Source of the DNA: Distichodus sexfasciatus
Lineage: Eukaryota; Chordata; Actinopteri; Characiformes; Distichodontidae
Assembly: GCA_032718565.1 (NCBI GenBank)
Contig: JAVGVS010000454.1
Coordinates: forward strand, 113,501 to 177,500
Reading direction: 5' to 3'
DNA length: 64,000 nt
Under the pieces are notes generated by a model. It was given only the letters and a program-made list of their open reading frames with translations, was not told the origin of the DNA and ran no database searches. Numbering within the stretch: position 1 is the stretch's first letter; each line of letters starts with the position of its first letter. The translations under genes were made by a program, and so were the position numbers. This document shows positions 24,401 to 38,200 of the stretch, piece after piece.

Positions 24401-27400
24401 AGGAACAAAAAGTTTCAGTTCAGTTGTAATGATTGTAAAAGTCAACCTTTGGAAAGAGATACTAATGGAAATAAAAAGGAAGGATTAAAAACTAGAAACA
24501 AAAAATGAAAATGAAATATTTTTTTTGTATAAATGAACAGAAACAACTGAAAAAATTGAACAAAATTGAAATTTCAGCTAGTGTGTGGCAGGAAAGAGAA
24601 AATATTAGATATTAATCAGAATTCAAATCACTCTGCTCCGTGGCCGGTAGTTGGATTGGGACGCGGCCGGTCACGGTTCAAAGGGTGTTTAAGTAGGGTA
24701 TTTAGGGTAAGTCAACCTGGCCCTTTTTCCGATTCACTTCGGCATCAACTGTGAGTACTCCAGTTATTGGGTTTATCTCTTTCATGGAGTGTGTGCTGTT
24801 AGAACTCGGGTTATTGTGGTAATCCTAACTCTTTGTGTAAGAGCGTTCTTAAATCAACTCGCGTGGCCATCCTTCCTATTCGCGCTCTCAGCCGCGTCTG
24901 GGCTAACCACCACGCTACAAGGGCTAACGGCTAACGAGTATCAATCCGTTATACCCTAACCAGATCACTGTCGAATTGTGAAAGCGAGGCATTCGGTTCA
25001 AATCCTAACCAGATCCCTGTCCGAATCGCGAGAATTCCGACAGCCACCTAACCCGGCCGCTGGAAGTTTGTAAGCGTCTGTCTATTCGCCATATTCTCAT
25101 CAGATCACTGACATAAAAGGAAGGATTAAGAAAGGGGATGCACTGAAGTGAATGAGGAAAGAACAAGGCAACAAAACTGTTGTGCGAAAAGAGTCCTGAA
25201 TCCCATGTATTCTAAATGGAAGAAAACGAATGGGTTCCCATGGGAAAAATTAACAACACAAAAAAGGACGAAAAACACGAGTGCTGATCATGGCGTTTAC
25301 AGATATGTGACCCTCCACGGCAAAACCAGTCACTTGTCGTAATTTTTCAAAATTGAGTTATTACGTTTTCATAAAAGGGCATAAATCAAGCTTCAAAACG
25401 ATACCTATATAGAATGAATCGGACGACATATGACTGAGATATCAACATTCAAAGGAGTCGGGTTTCTCCTGTCACGCCAAGTGAGAAACGGAGAAATCTG
25501 CCTTTGAAGTTGACTATCGCCGTAGCACTCACAGACGCTTGGTGCGGTCGCGGCTACGTTTGCATTTACGGTATCCTACGCTGCATTCACAGCCACACGG
25601 ATAGCCTACCTGCGTTAGGTTAACTGAACTCGGGAGACGGAGACGGATTCTGGAGAAATATCTTCACGCTAGTCAACTAGTGGATTTACCGTAAATATTA
25701 GAGTAGAGCGGTCAAAACAGAAACTTTTAACATTCTGCTGGAATTGAATTCCTTACCTCAAGAAAGTCACGGATGGAAAGGGAAGTTTTTCAGCCAAATT
25801 TATTCACAACAGTACAGTATAGACCTTCCACTGTTTCAAAACACTAAAAACAAAAAATCCAAAATTTTACGCCACGCAACATAAACGCTCGTTTTTCTCG
25901 GAAACCTCCGTTGCAACAAGCGACTGGTTTTGCCGTGGAGGGTCACATATATGAAGAGGCACATGGGCCCTCCAGTCATGTCAAAGTTGGTGGCTTTGTG
26001 AAGAACGGCGACTGCGCAGTAAAGCATTGCAAAGGCCATACGTTTTAGAGATGGAAAGAAGTTTCTAGGACAAAACCTGTGGAAGAAGCAGACAGAAAAA
26101 GTGTTTGGAATAAAAATCGGAAAACAATTAAAGGTGAGTGATTTTTTGTCATTGTGAACACACCACAGCACAGCACTCAGTGCACCACAACCAAATGTGA
26201 CTTCTGCATTTGAACCATCCATGAAGGAGCAGTGGGCAGCTAACAAGCACTCGGGGAGCAGTGCTTGGGGACGGTACCTTGCTCATGAGTACCTCAGTGG
26301 ATTTACCAGCCCTGGATTGGAACTTGCGACCTTCAGATCACGGGGCGAATACCCTACAGTTACGCCACCAACTGCCTCGTAAATTTAAAAGCAGTCAGAA
26401 AAAATAGTGAAGAAGGCCAACTGAGAAGTGGTTAATGTTAAAGATGAAGTAAAATAAAGCATCGAGCTAAAACAAAGACATGCAAACAGTTGAGAATTAG
26501 TTTAGAAAGTGAAGCATTGTACCTTTAATGTGGCAAATTGGGGGGTTAAACTCTTTACCTGTCAGCATTAGGGGGGAGTGGGCTGGAGGTGTCGACGGAA
26601 CGCATGGATCCAAACATCATCTGGCAGGACGCAGGACTCGACATGACTTCAGAACAGAACAAATCTCCATCTGACGACACAGTAGTGCGGCTCATACTGT
26701 CCACGAACCCCCGAGACTCTGCCGAAAAATGTTTAAAAAATCTTTATTATACTGTGTCAAAAAGGGACTTCCTATACCACTAGGAATAACTCTGGAAAAT
26801 GTTGACTAATCTTTTAAAAACTTCTTCTGCTGCATTAGGAATTCAATTTGAAATACCAATGCATCTCAAAAATAAAATATGTTTTTTTTCTTTTGAATTT
26901 AATTTTAAAAAGGTAAGCCTTCATACATATTATATTATGCAGTCTTCATTGCACGTAGATTTAAATATTTTAAGCCTTTTTTGTTTTAATGCTGATGTTT
27001 AAGACTGAAAGTTCATGAAAATCAAAAACACAATAACTCAAATGATTAGAATATTATTAACGTATCGAAAGCATTTTCATAATGCTGAAATTTCTACTAA
27101 AAATATGGCCATTTATGGTGCAAAATGTACTGTAACTGAGCATATCATCATATCATGTTTAAACACTGAAACATAAAGAGAAACAGACAGCTAATGACAT
27201 GATGAAATGACAATCCCCAAAATAAAAAAGACAAACGTCTCTATAGTACCTTGTAAAATGTGATAGTTGCCACAAACATTGAATATTTCATTGAATATTT
27301 CAATATTCAACATTTCCGGTGGCTGTCATGGCAACCACCATTTTTAGACAAGTAAAATGACCTCTTTGTTGAGTCCAAAATATTGAATGCTTTTGAACAG

Positions 27401-30400
27401 GTTGTGCTTATGAAATGCAAAATCCAGCAAAATGTTTAGGGTGAAATAATAATCACTCAAATTGACTTTTAAAGAATTACAAAATAACTAGCTGGAGCTA
27501 ACAATCGAAAAGTGTTAAACTATTAACAATATTGCCTTAGCTGCGCAGCTCCGAGGGGGTGCACACAAACATCCAGACACACACACACACACACCCCCTC
27601 TCACATTCCTGAGAGACACACAGGAGGCTCCCACAATATTGATTTCCTTCACTTCCCACCTCCCTGCTCCAAGAATGCAAAGCAAATTTGGATAAACATC
27701 TAATAACAAAACAAACAAAACTTTAAAATTATTATTAATAAATCCCTTAATAAATCACTGGTTTAATAAATCTTATTGAATAATTCACATTACTATAATT
27801 AAAAGATCACGGTTATACATAATTACGAATCAAATAATTGTTGAGCGCTGATCAAACGTGAAAAAGCCTTTAGGGTTCGAGGTCACAGGTTCAAATCCTG
27901 GACAAGCCCGCAGCTGCCACATACTGTAGATAATCTGTTCTGTTACATTACATTTGCACACCATTCAGATCTCGTTTATAATTATAATGAGGGTCTACAG
28001 GTCGCCGGTTCAAGTCCCGGACCTGGTAAAGATACCACTGAGGTACTCATGAGTAAGGTACCGTCCCCAAGCACTGCTCCCTGGATGCTGCTAAAAACTG
28101 CCCACTGCTCCTTCATGGATGGGTCAAACAGAGAGGTCACATTTGGTTGTGGTGCACTGTGTGCTGTAGTGTGGTGTGTTCACAATGACAAAAAGTCACC
28201 CACTTAAATATACGACAAACACGAAATCTTGAATCTTGATAGAAACAATGAAGTGCAATCAATAAAATAGCCAGCATCTAGTCAAAAACAAGATTTATAC
28301 ATCCCTGCTGCGTTGGGAGTGAAGGAGCAGCTGGAACAAACCAGTCGAGCGGGTGAGAGTGAGGTTAATTTGTGGGTTCAATAAACTCTGTGATGAAAAT
28401 GTATTTGACAAACCACAGAACAGAGAGCAAAACTTCCAGTCTGCTCTAAGCTCAGATTAAGGTTTTACAAACACACAGCATGTGGATATTTTAGCAAGGA
28501 AATATTTAAAGCTTGACATTAATATCATTCATCTGTTAACAGCATTTATCTCACCCAGATTAATTTCCATTTCCTAATTACAGAGAACGTTTCAATGAAG
28601 TAATGTTGATATATTGATGGGACGCATCGAGATATTGCATCGAATCGAATCGTTGACTAGATAATTGTACCTGAATCGAATCGTGAGATCAGTGAAGGTT
28701 CAAAACTCGAATATTCACTACACAAATTAATTTACACAATCTTTGGAATGTAAATCAAGGTGTGTTTTAATATAAGCCCCTGTACACACGTAGCCGGGTA
28801 TTTATAAAAACAGATTTTATTATGCGGTTGCGTCTAGAGCAAAGTGACTACATGTGGACGGGTTTTAAGTTCAGGGGCCCATAAGTGCGCAGTAGGAAAT
28901 GCATTGACGTCAGGTGTGAGACGTTTGTTTATGTTGAAGATGGATAGTAGGGCTGGGTATCGTTGCAGATTTCCTGAATCGATTCGATTCTGATTCACAA
29001 GGTCATGATCCGATTAAATTCTCGATTCGATTCGATATCGATTTATTTAGAGATTTCTTTGCGTCAATACTAGTTTTGCTTGGTTATAAAATAACTTGTT
29101 TTAAAACCCAAGTGTTGCCAAACATCGGCCTTTAGGCCAGACGGTGATTTGTGGTTTCGGTTTAGCTGGTCTCAAGTTTTTATAGCACTCCTTGCGCGGT
29201 CGCGAGAAGTAGTGCATAGCTGCAGAAAAAATATTGCTTTTTCGAATGAGAATCGATATTGATCGGTGAATCGATTTTTTGAACCCAGCCCTAATGGATA
29301 GTGTCAGAGCAGTTATTCTCGTGTCCCTTATTCAAGCTATTTGTGTTTGTTTGCACCTGCTAACGCTTAAAAGTAACTCCACGTCTCTATCTGTCCATAC
29401 CAAGCACCGTCTATTCACCATTGTTTACGAAGCTAAAGTCATAGTAACCGGATGTATTTCATTCTTTTTTGTCCAGGATTCTCATTGGCTGACATGGTTC
29501 TGCACAGCTCTTGACGGTGTAAATGTCCGGATTTGTGTGTACAGAGATATTTTTTGAAAAAGGGCTCATGTGTATGAAGTTATTTTCGAAAACAGAAGAG
29601 AAAAAATATCTGTTTTTATAAATACCCGGCTACGCGAGCACAGAGCCTAAGTTGTACTTGCATAAATATGTACGTGATAAATCTTGAGCTAAAGAGCCTT
29701 TTTCGAGGGCTTACTGGTTGTAGTTCTGTTTGTAGAATTAAAACTGGACTTGAACATACAGCCTCTTGGTCCATAGGGAGTTTTCTACCAATTAATAATA
29801 TGGTCAGTTCAGGTAATGACTTTACACACAGGGGGGGAAAAAACGCTCCAACTAACGAACGAGAATTTGAAAGTCTGAGTTAAAATAAAAAGAACAGGGA
29901 ATCTGATCACCAGATCATCGTGGCCGGAAGAATTGGTTGGAGCTATTTTTAGGAAAATGAAAAAAAGATGCTATGCAATACAAAAACAATCGTCCAGTGG
30001 GATAGAAATACATCCAGCAGCTGCACACACACACAAACACATACACACACGACCATGTTCCGCTGTTCCAGTTGGAGCCGACTGCACACTGCACAGCACA
30101 AAGAGTTCTCAGTGTTTCAGAGAGCACAGAACTCTGGACTCCACATGCCTGACCCACGCGGAGAGAGATGGGGGAGAGAGAGTTTATCACGTTGGTAAGA
30201 GAGGCTACATAAAGTAGCAGATCTACAAGTCTTCCAGAATTTGGTGATGTTGAGAATAAAGGATAAAGAAGAAAGGAATGGATATGTGTGTGTGTGTTTT
30301 TCATGTATTTAGCGTAGTTGTGAGAAGCTGGTTGTCAAATTTATTCATTTTTATGGCTTTATGTGAATATTTTCATTAAGTGAAGAGCGGTCCCCATAAT

Positions 30401-33400
30401 GACGTTAAAGAAAATTTCCATGTTTTATTTGAAAACCTAAAAGTAAAATATTTGCTTTTACATTTGCCTTAACCGAGGTTAAGGTTAGGGTTAGCTGTAG
30501 AATTATTTACATCCAGTCAGCATGGGAGTCAGTGGAAGAACCTCACAAAGATAGTAACACTATTGTGTGTGTGTGTGTGTGTGTGTGTTCATGTATTTAT
30601 CGCATTGTGGGGACCTTTTTGTCCCCTAAAATGACTTTTATCTGTTTTTTGGGGCTTTGTGGGGACATTTGAGAGGTCCCCGTGAGGAAAAAATGTGAGA
30701 AAATGTGCTTGTTTTATTTGAGAAACTGAAAGAGGTAAAAGATGTGTGTTTGGCTACTGACGTTAGGGTTAGGGTTAGGTGTAAAATTATATACATCTAG
30801 TCTTTAAGGGAGTCTATGGAAGGATCTCACAAAGATAGTAATACAGTGTGTGTGGGTGTGTGTTTGTGTGTGTGAGAGAGACAACTGACTCTCTCTGGAT
30901 TAAATCTCCTGCGTGCCACAGAAACAAAGGAGGACTTGAGTTTTACAGGCTTGACAAACTCACCATTCAGAAGAGGAATGCACCAGCGTGCACACACACA
31001 CACACACACACACGCCTAAGTTGAAAACTATCCAGCAGTTGTGATCAAAGATGTATTGGGGAAAAAGATGGCTGAAGGGATGGGAGCAAATACTTTTATA
31101 TCATTATTACTTTCTTCTATTCTATTCCATCATTGTTATTCTAATAATGTTCCAATTCTTTATTATTGTTACAGTATTTCTAAAAATGTTACACATTTAT
31201 GCAACTTTATATTAGTCTTTCAGACTGAAATCATGATCATCATTAAGAAAGACTACAGTACCATGAAACAGAATTCAGCAACATACATGGTTTTGAAAGA
31301 TTTGTCATTGTGAACACACCACAGCACAGTACACAGCGCACCACAATGAAGAGACGTCACACAGCGCACCACAATGAAGAGACGTGCTCGGGGGCCGTAT
31401 CTTGCTCATGAGTACCTCAGTGGTACCTTTATGGCTCCGGGATTCAAACCGGCTACTTACAGATCACGGGGCCAACTGCCTTACCGTTACACTACCAACT
31501 GCCCCAGCGTAGCCTGAACAATCCTAAGTCAAAAAGATCATAATCAAAAGATATCATTTAGAAATTAGAAGTTAATAATATTAATATCAAATACGGCCTA
31601 TTTTTATACTATTTGTTAAAGTCGAGGTCTGAATATAACAATGCCTTTTTCATCAAACCTGCTTCTTAACTTTACAGTGCTTGAAAGTGGCATTTAACAG
31701 ACGCTGTTATCCCGAGCAACTCTCATTTCCTAATTTTAGGGACAGTCTCAGGGATCCAGTGATGGTAGTTCTGGAAGGTAGAATTCGAACCCACAACCTC
31801 TTGGTCCAGAAGCGAGTGTCCAAACCACTAGGCCACCGCTTTTTTAATCACAAGCACGCTGTTGCTCTAAAAGCTCCTGTTTAAAAGCAGCTTCTCCCAC
31901 ACTGCTAATATTAGTGTCCGGTACAGAGCCTGAATGAGGCAGATTTTTAACACAGTTATGGGACATTATGAGGTTTTGTTGGTTGTTGTTTCCTTCCTCA
32001 GTGTTGTCCAATCTGTCCCGACTTTAGATCATAGGCTTTGGAATTCCTCACGTATCACACACTCTCACACTGACCATGGCACTCTGGGAGAACATTCTCG
32101 CTCTCTTTTTCTCTCTCTCCTCTTTTGGTGTTGCTCTGCAAGATATATGCAATGTGCTTGTTCTATCTGGAGCAACAAACCTTGCGCTTAGTCAAGCTCC
32201 ATTTGACTTCGAGAGCAACAATTGCTTCAAGCCCAGCAACAGAAGCACTATGGTTATGTAAGACCACTATTTCTCGTTCCCTTTTCTCTCTCTTTTGCTC
32301 TCTTTCGTTCTCTTCAAAAATGTGGAAAAATTGTAAGATCATGCTTTCACTGAACCCAAAATAACATCCAGAGAGTCATTACAGAAATGTTTTTGGTGTG
32401 TGTCATACTTCTCTAACCATGTCAAACAAAATATGTTGACTTTTCGCACTCTTTTTCTCCATAAAAAAGAAAACGGTTAATCAAACTCAAAATAATATCA
32501 GAAGAATTATGTTTTCAAGAGAAATATTTTTAAGCTGTGTCATACTCCACAACGGTAGTTTTTCTTTTAATTGGAGGGGGGTAAAATTCCGAGAAATAAC
32601 TCCTGGAGTTAAAATTCCAGGATTAAAGTCATAGTTTTGCGAGAAGAAAAATGGGATTTCCTCTGAGATTAAAGTGGCAAATAATTCACAAATTTGTGAG
32701 AAATAAATCAGATCCCAAATCCCAAAGATGATTGTCGCAAATTTGCTTGTTGTTTCTAATAATTTGCCACTTTAATCTCAGAGAATATCCTACTTTTCTT
32801 CTTGTAAATCTATGACTTTAATCTCAGAATTTCTGAGTTATTTCTTGGAATTTCCTCCCCTCCATTTCTTCTTTTTAATCTACAATGGCCCTAACACACC
32901 TTCATGTGTTATTAAAGTCCCCTTTAATAAATGATGTTTGCTTTTCTCTTTCTTTGTGTGTGTGCTTGTGTATATCCACTGACTCCTGGCTGGCCTTGTT
33001 ACTCACATGGGAACGCCACAAAAAATTGAACATGGTCTGAAATTGACTCCTTTTCATTTTTCAAGTCCCACCCTCTGACTTAACACCCAACAAGTAACAA
33101 AATGTCAGGATTCCTATCTTTTAGGTGACACTCAGGTCCTCAAAACCATCTAAAAACCCGCTCATTAGGTGTTTTGTAAATCACAAGCTGCATCACAACA
33201 CAATATCATATCGATAAAATATTGATTCAGTGAATATTGATTTAACGTCTGTCAATGTCACAAAGTCTGCTACGATACAATTTTGATTCGTTTCACTTCA
33301 GATTTCTACGATTCATATCACATCACAAAGAGCAACCAAAACATCATTTGACATTTTGATAGTGTAACGGTTAGGATGTTCGTCCCGTAAACGGAAGGTT

Positions 33401-35187
33401 GCCAGTTCAAATTCAAGGACCAAGAGGTCACATTTGGTTGTGGTGCACTGTGTGCTGTGCTGTGTTCACAAGGACAAATATTCACTCACTTTAATGAATT
33501 CAGTTTAATTCATTTTCCTTGAAAAAAAAGTGACTCTTTATGTTGTTTTGAGTCCATTTAATATGAAAAGTATGACACACAGCAAAAATATTTTTAAATG
33601 ACCGTCTAGTTATTTTCAGTTCAATGAAATCATGGTCTCACAATTTTTCCACTCTGTTTTGGACAGAAATAAAAAGTGAGAGAGAGAGGGAGAGATGAGA
33701 TCTGTGTAAGAACACGTGAGGAATTCCGTGGCTTTCAATAGTTTCAAAAATAGCTTTAAAATCCCTTCTGTTTACATTTCCAGACCAAGACCAAACTGAC
33801 AGTGTGTCAAAAAATTTCCATGAACAACTCACAAGCACACACACAGCATCAGAAGTCAAAATTACTTGATGGTTTTAAACTGTTTCTGGGACACACACCG
33901 TCATGCCTGTAATGTTGTCACTAATAACCAACGAAAATCCCTTCCAAATTATCCTTCCAGAGCGGCAGACATTAGAGACTACGAGGAGGGCGAGATCAGC
34001 AGAGGAAATAAAAGAGACAAAAATCAGCGAAATCCATCAACAACGCCACATTCCAGAGGATGCTGGTAAATAAACACAAAGCCCTGAAGCTGCAGACGCA
34101 GAACGAGAGGTTTATCAGTGGTCCATGAGAGGACAAGAGATGAGAAGAGAAGTGAAGAGAAATGAGGTGAGGAAAAATGGAAAGAAGTGGAAAGAAGCAA
34201 AAATGAGAAGTGAAGAGAAATGAGAAGTGCAAAGAAATAACAAGAAGTGATGAAAAATGAAGAGAAGTGAAAAGAAGTAGTGACATGACAACAGAAGTGA
34301 AAAGAAGCAAAGAGAAGAGAAGAAGAGAACTAATAAGAAGTGAACAGGAATTTAGAGAACGCAGTTTAAGAGAAGAAAAATGAAGATAAGAGAAATAAAG
34401 AGACAAAAAGTAAAGAGAAGTAGTGAAATGGCAAGTGAAGAGAAGTGAAATGAAGAGAAAAGTAGAAAGAAAGAGACGTGAAGTAAGAGAAGAAGAGCAA
34501 TGAGAAGTGAGGTAAAGAGAAATAAAGAAAAAAAGAAAAATGAAGAGAAGTGAAATGAAGGACGGTGACGTGAAGAAACCAAGAGAAATGTAAAGAAGTG
34601 ATGAGAAACGAAGAGAAGTGAAGCAAAGAGAAATGAAGAGGAGTGAAGTGAAATGAGGTGAAGAAAGACGAAAAGAACTGAAGTGAAATGGAGAGAAGTA
34701 AAGCGTAAAGAAGCAAAGAGAAGAGGAGAAATGAAGAGAGGTGAAGTGAAGAGAAGAAGAGAATGAGAAGTCAGGAGAGAAGAGAGGTAAAGAGAAGTAG
34801 AGGTAAGAACAAAAAGAAACATGATGTGCAGTGAAATGAAGGAAAATGAAGAGGAATATAAAGAAGTGATGAGAAATGAAGAGAATGAACAGAGCTCTCT
34901 CTAGTTAAAGTGGGGTGTCTTCTTACTCGGGAAACAATGCAAGTCTGCCAGAGACTCCCAAAGCAAATGGCTAACTCATTAGCATACAAACACACACACA
35001 CACACACACACACACCCTCCGCCTCACATGTAACCTCCACACACAGAACCAACATTAAAACCAACATAAAACCACAAGTAGAGAAGCATGTTTAATAAAA
35101 CATACCAAGAGATGCAGTCATGACTGATAACTCCTAGTGGGAGTCTCCTTCAGAGGTGAAGAAACCAAAAGAAATCAACACAGCCGG

Positions 35188-35232
<45 letters not shown>

Positions 35233-38200
35233 AATCGTCTGTAAAACCTCAGCTGTCCCTCAAAGCGCTCCTTTAACAAACACTCCTCAAACTTCACTTT
35301 TTCTTCTTGCTCTTTTCTTCTCAGTGGTCTTGTCTGCTTCCTGACTCAAAAACACTCAACGGCACACTGTGCCTCCTCTCCCTCTCCCTCTCTCTCCCTC
35401 TCCCTCTCTCTCTCTATTTGTCCGTACCCCGACTGAATGAAGTCATTGAGTTGGACGAGATCTGTTGGAGTCCAGATGGAAAACTACTTCACTCATTATT
35501 CCTGCAGTAATGCGCCATTGACTGACTGACTCCAGCTTTGAGGAGAGAAAAGGAGAGAGGAGGGAGGGGGTGGGGGGTGAGCACAGGGGAAGAGGGGGAG
35601 GTCTGAAGAGGGAGAGGAGGAGGACGAGGAGGAGGAGGAGGAGGAGGAGGGTAGACGACTGCCCCCTCCTGGTGTAAAACCAAGGGACGAGGCCACTTCA
35701 AGAGGATTAAAATACGACTCCAGTGAAGACTCTCCTGATGGAAAAGCTGCAACTTGCTGACAACAAAGACAGACAACAATCAACAATTCAACAAAGCAAC
35801 AATCTGTTGCTTCTGACCATAAGGGCTGTGCCGGGGGTGAGAGGTCAGTTCGGCCTCTTGAAAATGCCCATATGCTCCTTTAGAAAGGACAGGCTGCCTG
35901 ACATTTGTTCTTTGTGAATGCCAACACACACACACACAGGATAAATAACTAGCATGACTTACATACCGATGCTTAATCGGTACCACTTTTATAAAGAGTT
36001 ATAAATGATTCAGGTTGTTAATTAGTTTGTAGAAAGATTTTAAATCATTAATAAGCAGTAATTAACAATTTATAACAGTATTTTCCGAAATCTCAGATCT
36101 TATTAGTTGCTCAGCTTATCTCGTCTTCTCGTTTCAGGCAGAATGCTAAATGGTCACCTTCATCAGCTGTTTGTTAACACGCTACTACCATCAAACGTGA
36201 AACATTTGAAAGTGGGTGATTATTTGTCATTGTGAGCACAGCACACAGTGCACCAAACCAAACGTGACCTCTGCATGTGACCCATCCGTGGAGGAGCAGT
36301 GGGCAGCTGACATGGGCAGCACCTAGGGAGCAGTGCTTGGAGACGGTACCTTACTCATGAGCACCTCAGTGGTAACTTTACCGGTGTGGGATTTGAACCG
36401 GCAACCTTCTGATAACGGGGCGAACGCCCAACTGTTATGCATAAGGTCATAAAGGGATGCACCCAGATGCATCCATTATTTAAACAGTTTACAGAATCGG
36501 CTAGAATTCTAAAAAGAGAAAACCGGAGAGAATCCTGAAAGACAAAAAAAATGAATTCCAACATTTCAGATCATCAGCAACAATCTCTAATTAATAGTAT
36601 TCTTAAATAACATTTTTAAAAGTGTTACAATCATGATAAAATTCACATATAATTTAGAGGTAGGGAAGAAGCCTGCCTCATGCATAATGTCATAAAGAGA
36701 TTTATCAATTATTTTGACATTTTGAAGGGGTATTCTGACAGATTGTTTTAAAATAAATCTTCATTCACCATTATTTTCCCCTTTTTTTCAAATATTTGTT
36801 CTTAATAAAGTATTAAATACACTTACACTTTTAAATAGTGTAATATTATACAACTGTAAAATAAAATAAAAAACAATTATCTCATGTTTTGCACAAACAT
36901 GCACACATAACAATTTGTCCCTTCAGCAGACATGATATTTAAGGCCACGAGGTCCTTTTCCTCTCCTCAAGCATTGAGTAAATATTTAGATTATTATGAG
37001 CGCCTGGCCGAGAGCACTTGTTTCTCTGTTTATTTTCAATTAAAAGCCCAAGCGTTATGCAATCCTCTGCAATTTTCCCACATCAGGAAATTAAAATACA
37101 CAAAATGCATCCTCTGAACGTCCATCGTCTGGGGTTGCGAGACTTCACCCTGTATCCTGTTTGTTTAATTCCTCTCATTTTTTATATTTCATTATCACAA
37201 AGTCTCTGGCTAGACTCAGATGTGAATTAATTATAGAGCGAATCACATTTCCGTGCATGCACCTAAAGCACTTCTGGACATCCTGAACTCCTGAACTGCC
37301 GAGGCAGAAGGAAGTCTGCTTCCTGGTTGAGAGGGCCACTTCCTGTAGCACGCAGGGCTATTTTAGGCATTTTGGTGAGGAACCTCATGCTGGTGAGACA
37401 CAGCTAAATGCTCCTTTACTATTCATAGACAAAGGCCATTTGCTTGTTATCTTTTCTCAGTCGCTCATACATAAAGCAGACAGGTGCATACCCTCACAGA
37501 ACACAAATACACAGCTTTGTTGTGCATTGTCTACACTTAAGTCCACCTATAGCATTATGGACAAGCATTAAGTGTGATTATTTGTCATTGTGAACACATC
37601 ATAGCACACAGTGCACCACAACCAAATCTGACATCTCCTCATGAATACCTCAGAGGTATCTTTACCTGTCCGGACTTAAACCGGTGACCTTCTGATCTCA
37701 ACATCGTTACACTACCAACCTCTACGCTCCTGTGCCCAGTTCATGTAAGCTACGTAACTGTAGATGTTGTTTTTGGGCTTATGATAATGGATAAAAGGAA
37801 CGAAAAAGAAAAGAAAAACGGAAGATAGATCTTTGAGCCCGTTACGACTGATGTCATTGTGTGGTTTGTCCATTAGAGGGCACACTGCAACGCCATGCTT
37901 GTCTTTTTGTATTTATCACAACACCTTGATCAAGAGAACACAACGCTCACAAACTATTATTATATTAACAATACATGACAACTTTACCTGTTGCAACTTC
38001 CAAAGAAGGTTCAAAGTGGTACAATATCTGCAAATACTAGATCCCACTTGAATGTTAGCTCAGACTTTATAAAAGATACTGTTTTATTTTATAGACTGTA
38101 TAAACTGTTTCATATTGAAGCTGTTACTGAACTCCAAAACCATACTTGTAGGCTGAGTAACGCATCCTAATTGTCTCTCTTTCTACTTCTAGTTTAAAGT

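Noticed and set aside
33996..34822. Long minus-strand frames rich in Ser, Leu and Phe
   Set aside because: They are products of the purine tract, with no domain and no splice context.
35489..35779. Alternative first exon with a poly-Pro product and an ATGGCGCATTAC start
   Set aside because: The Pro run comes from (GAG)n, and the only donor found is out of phase with the next downstream exon.
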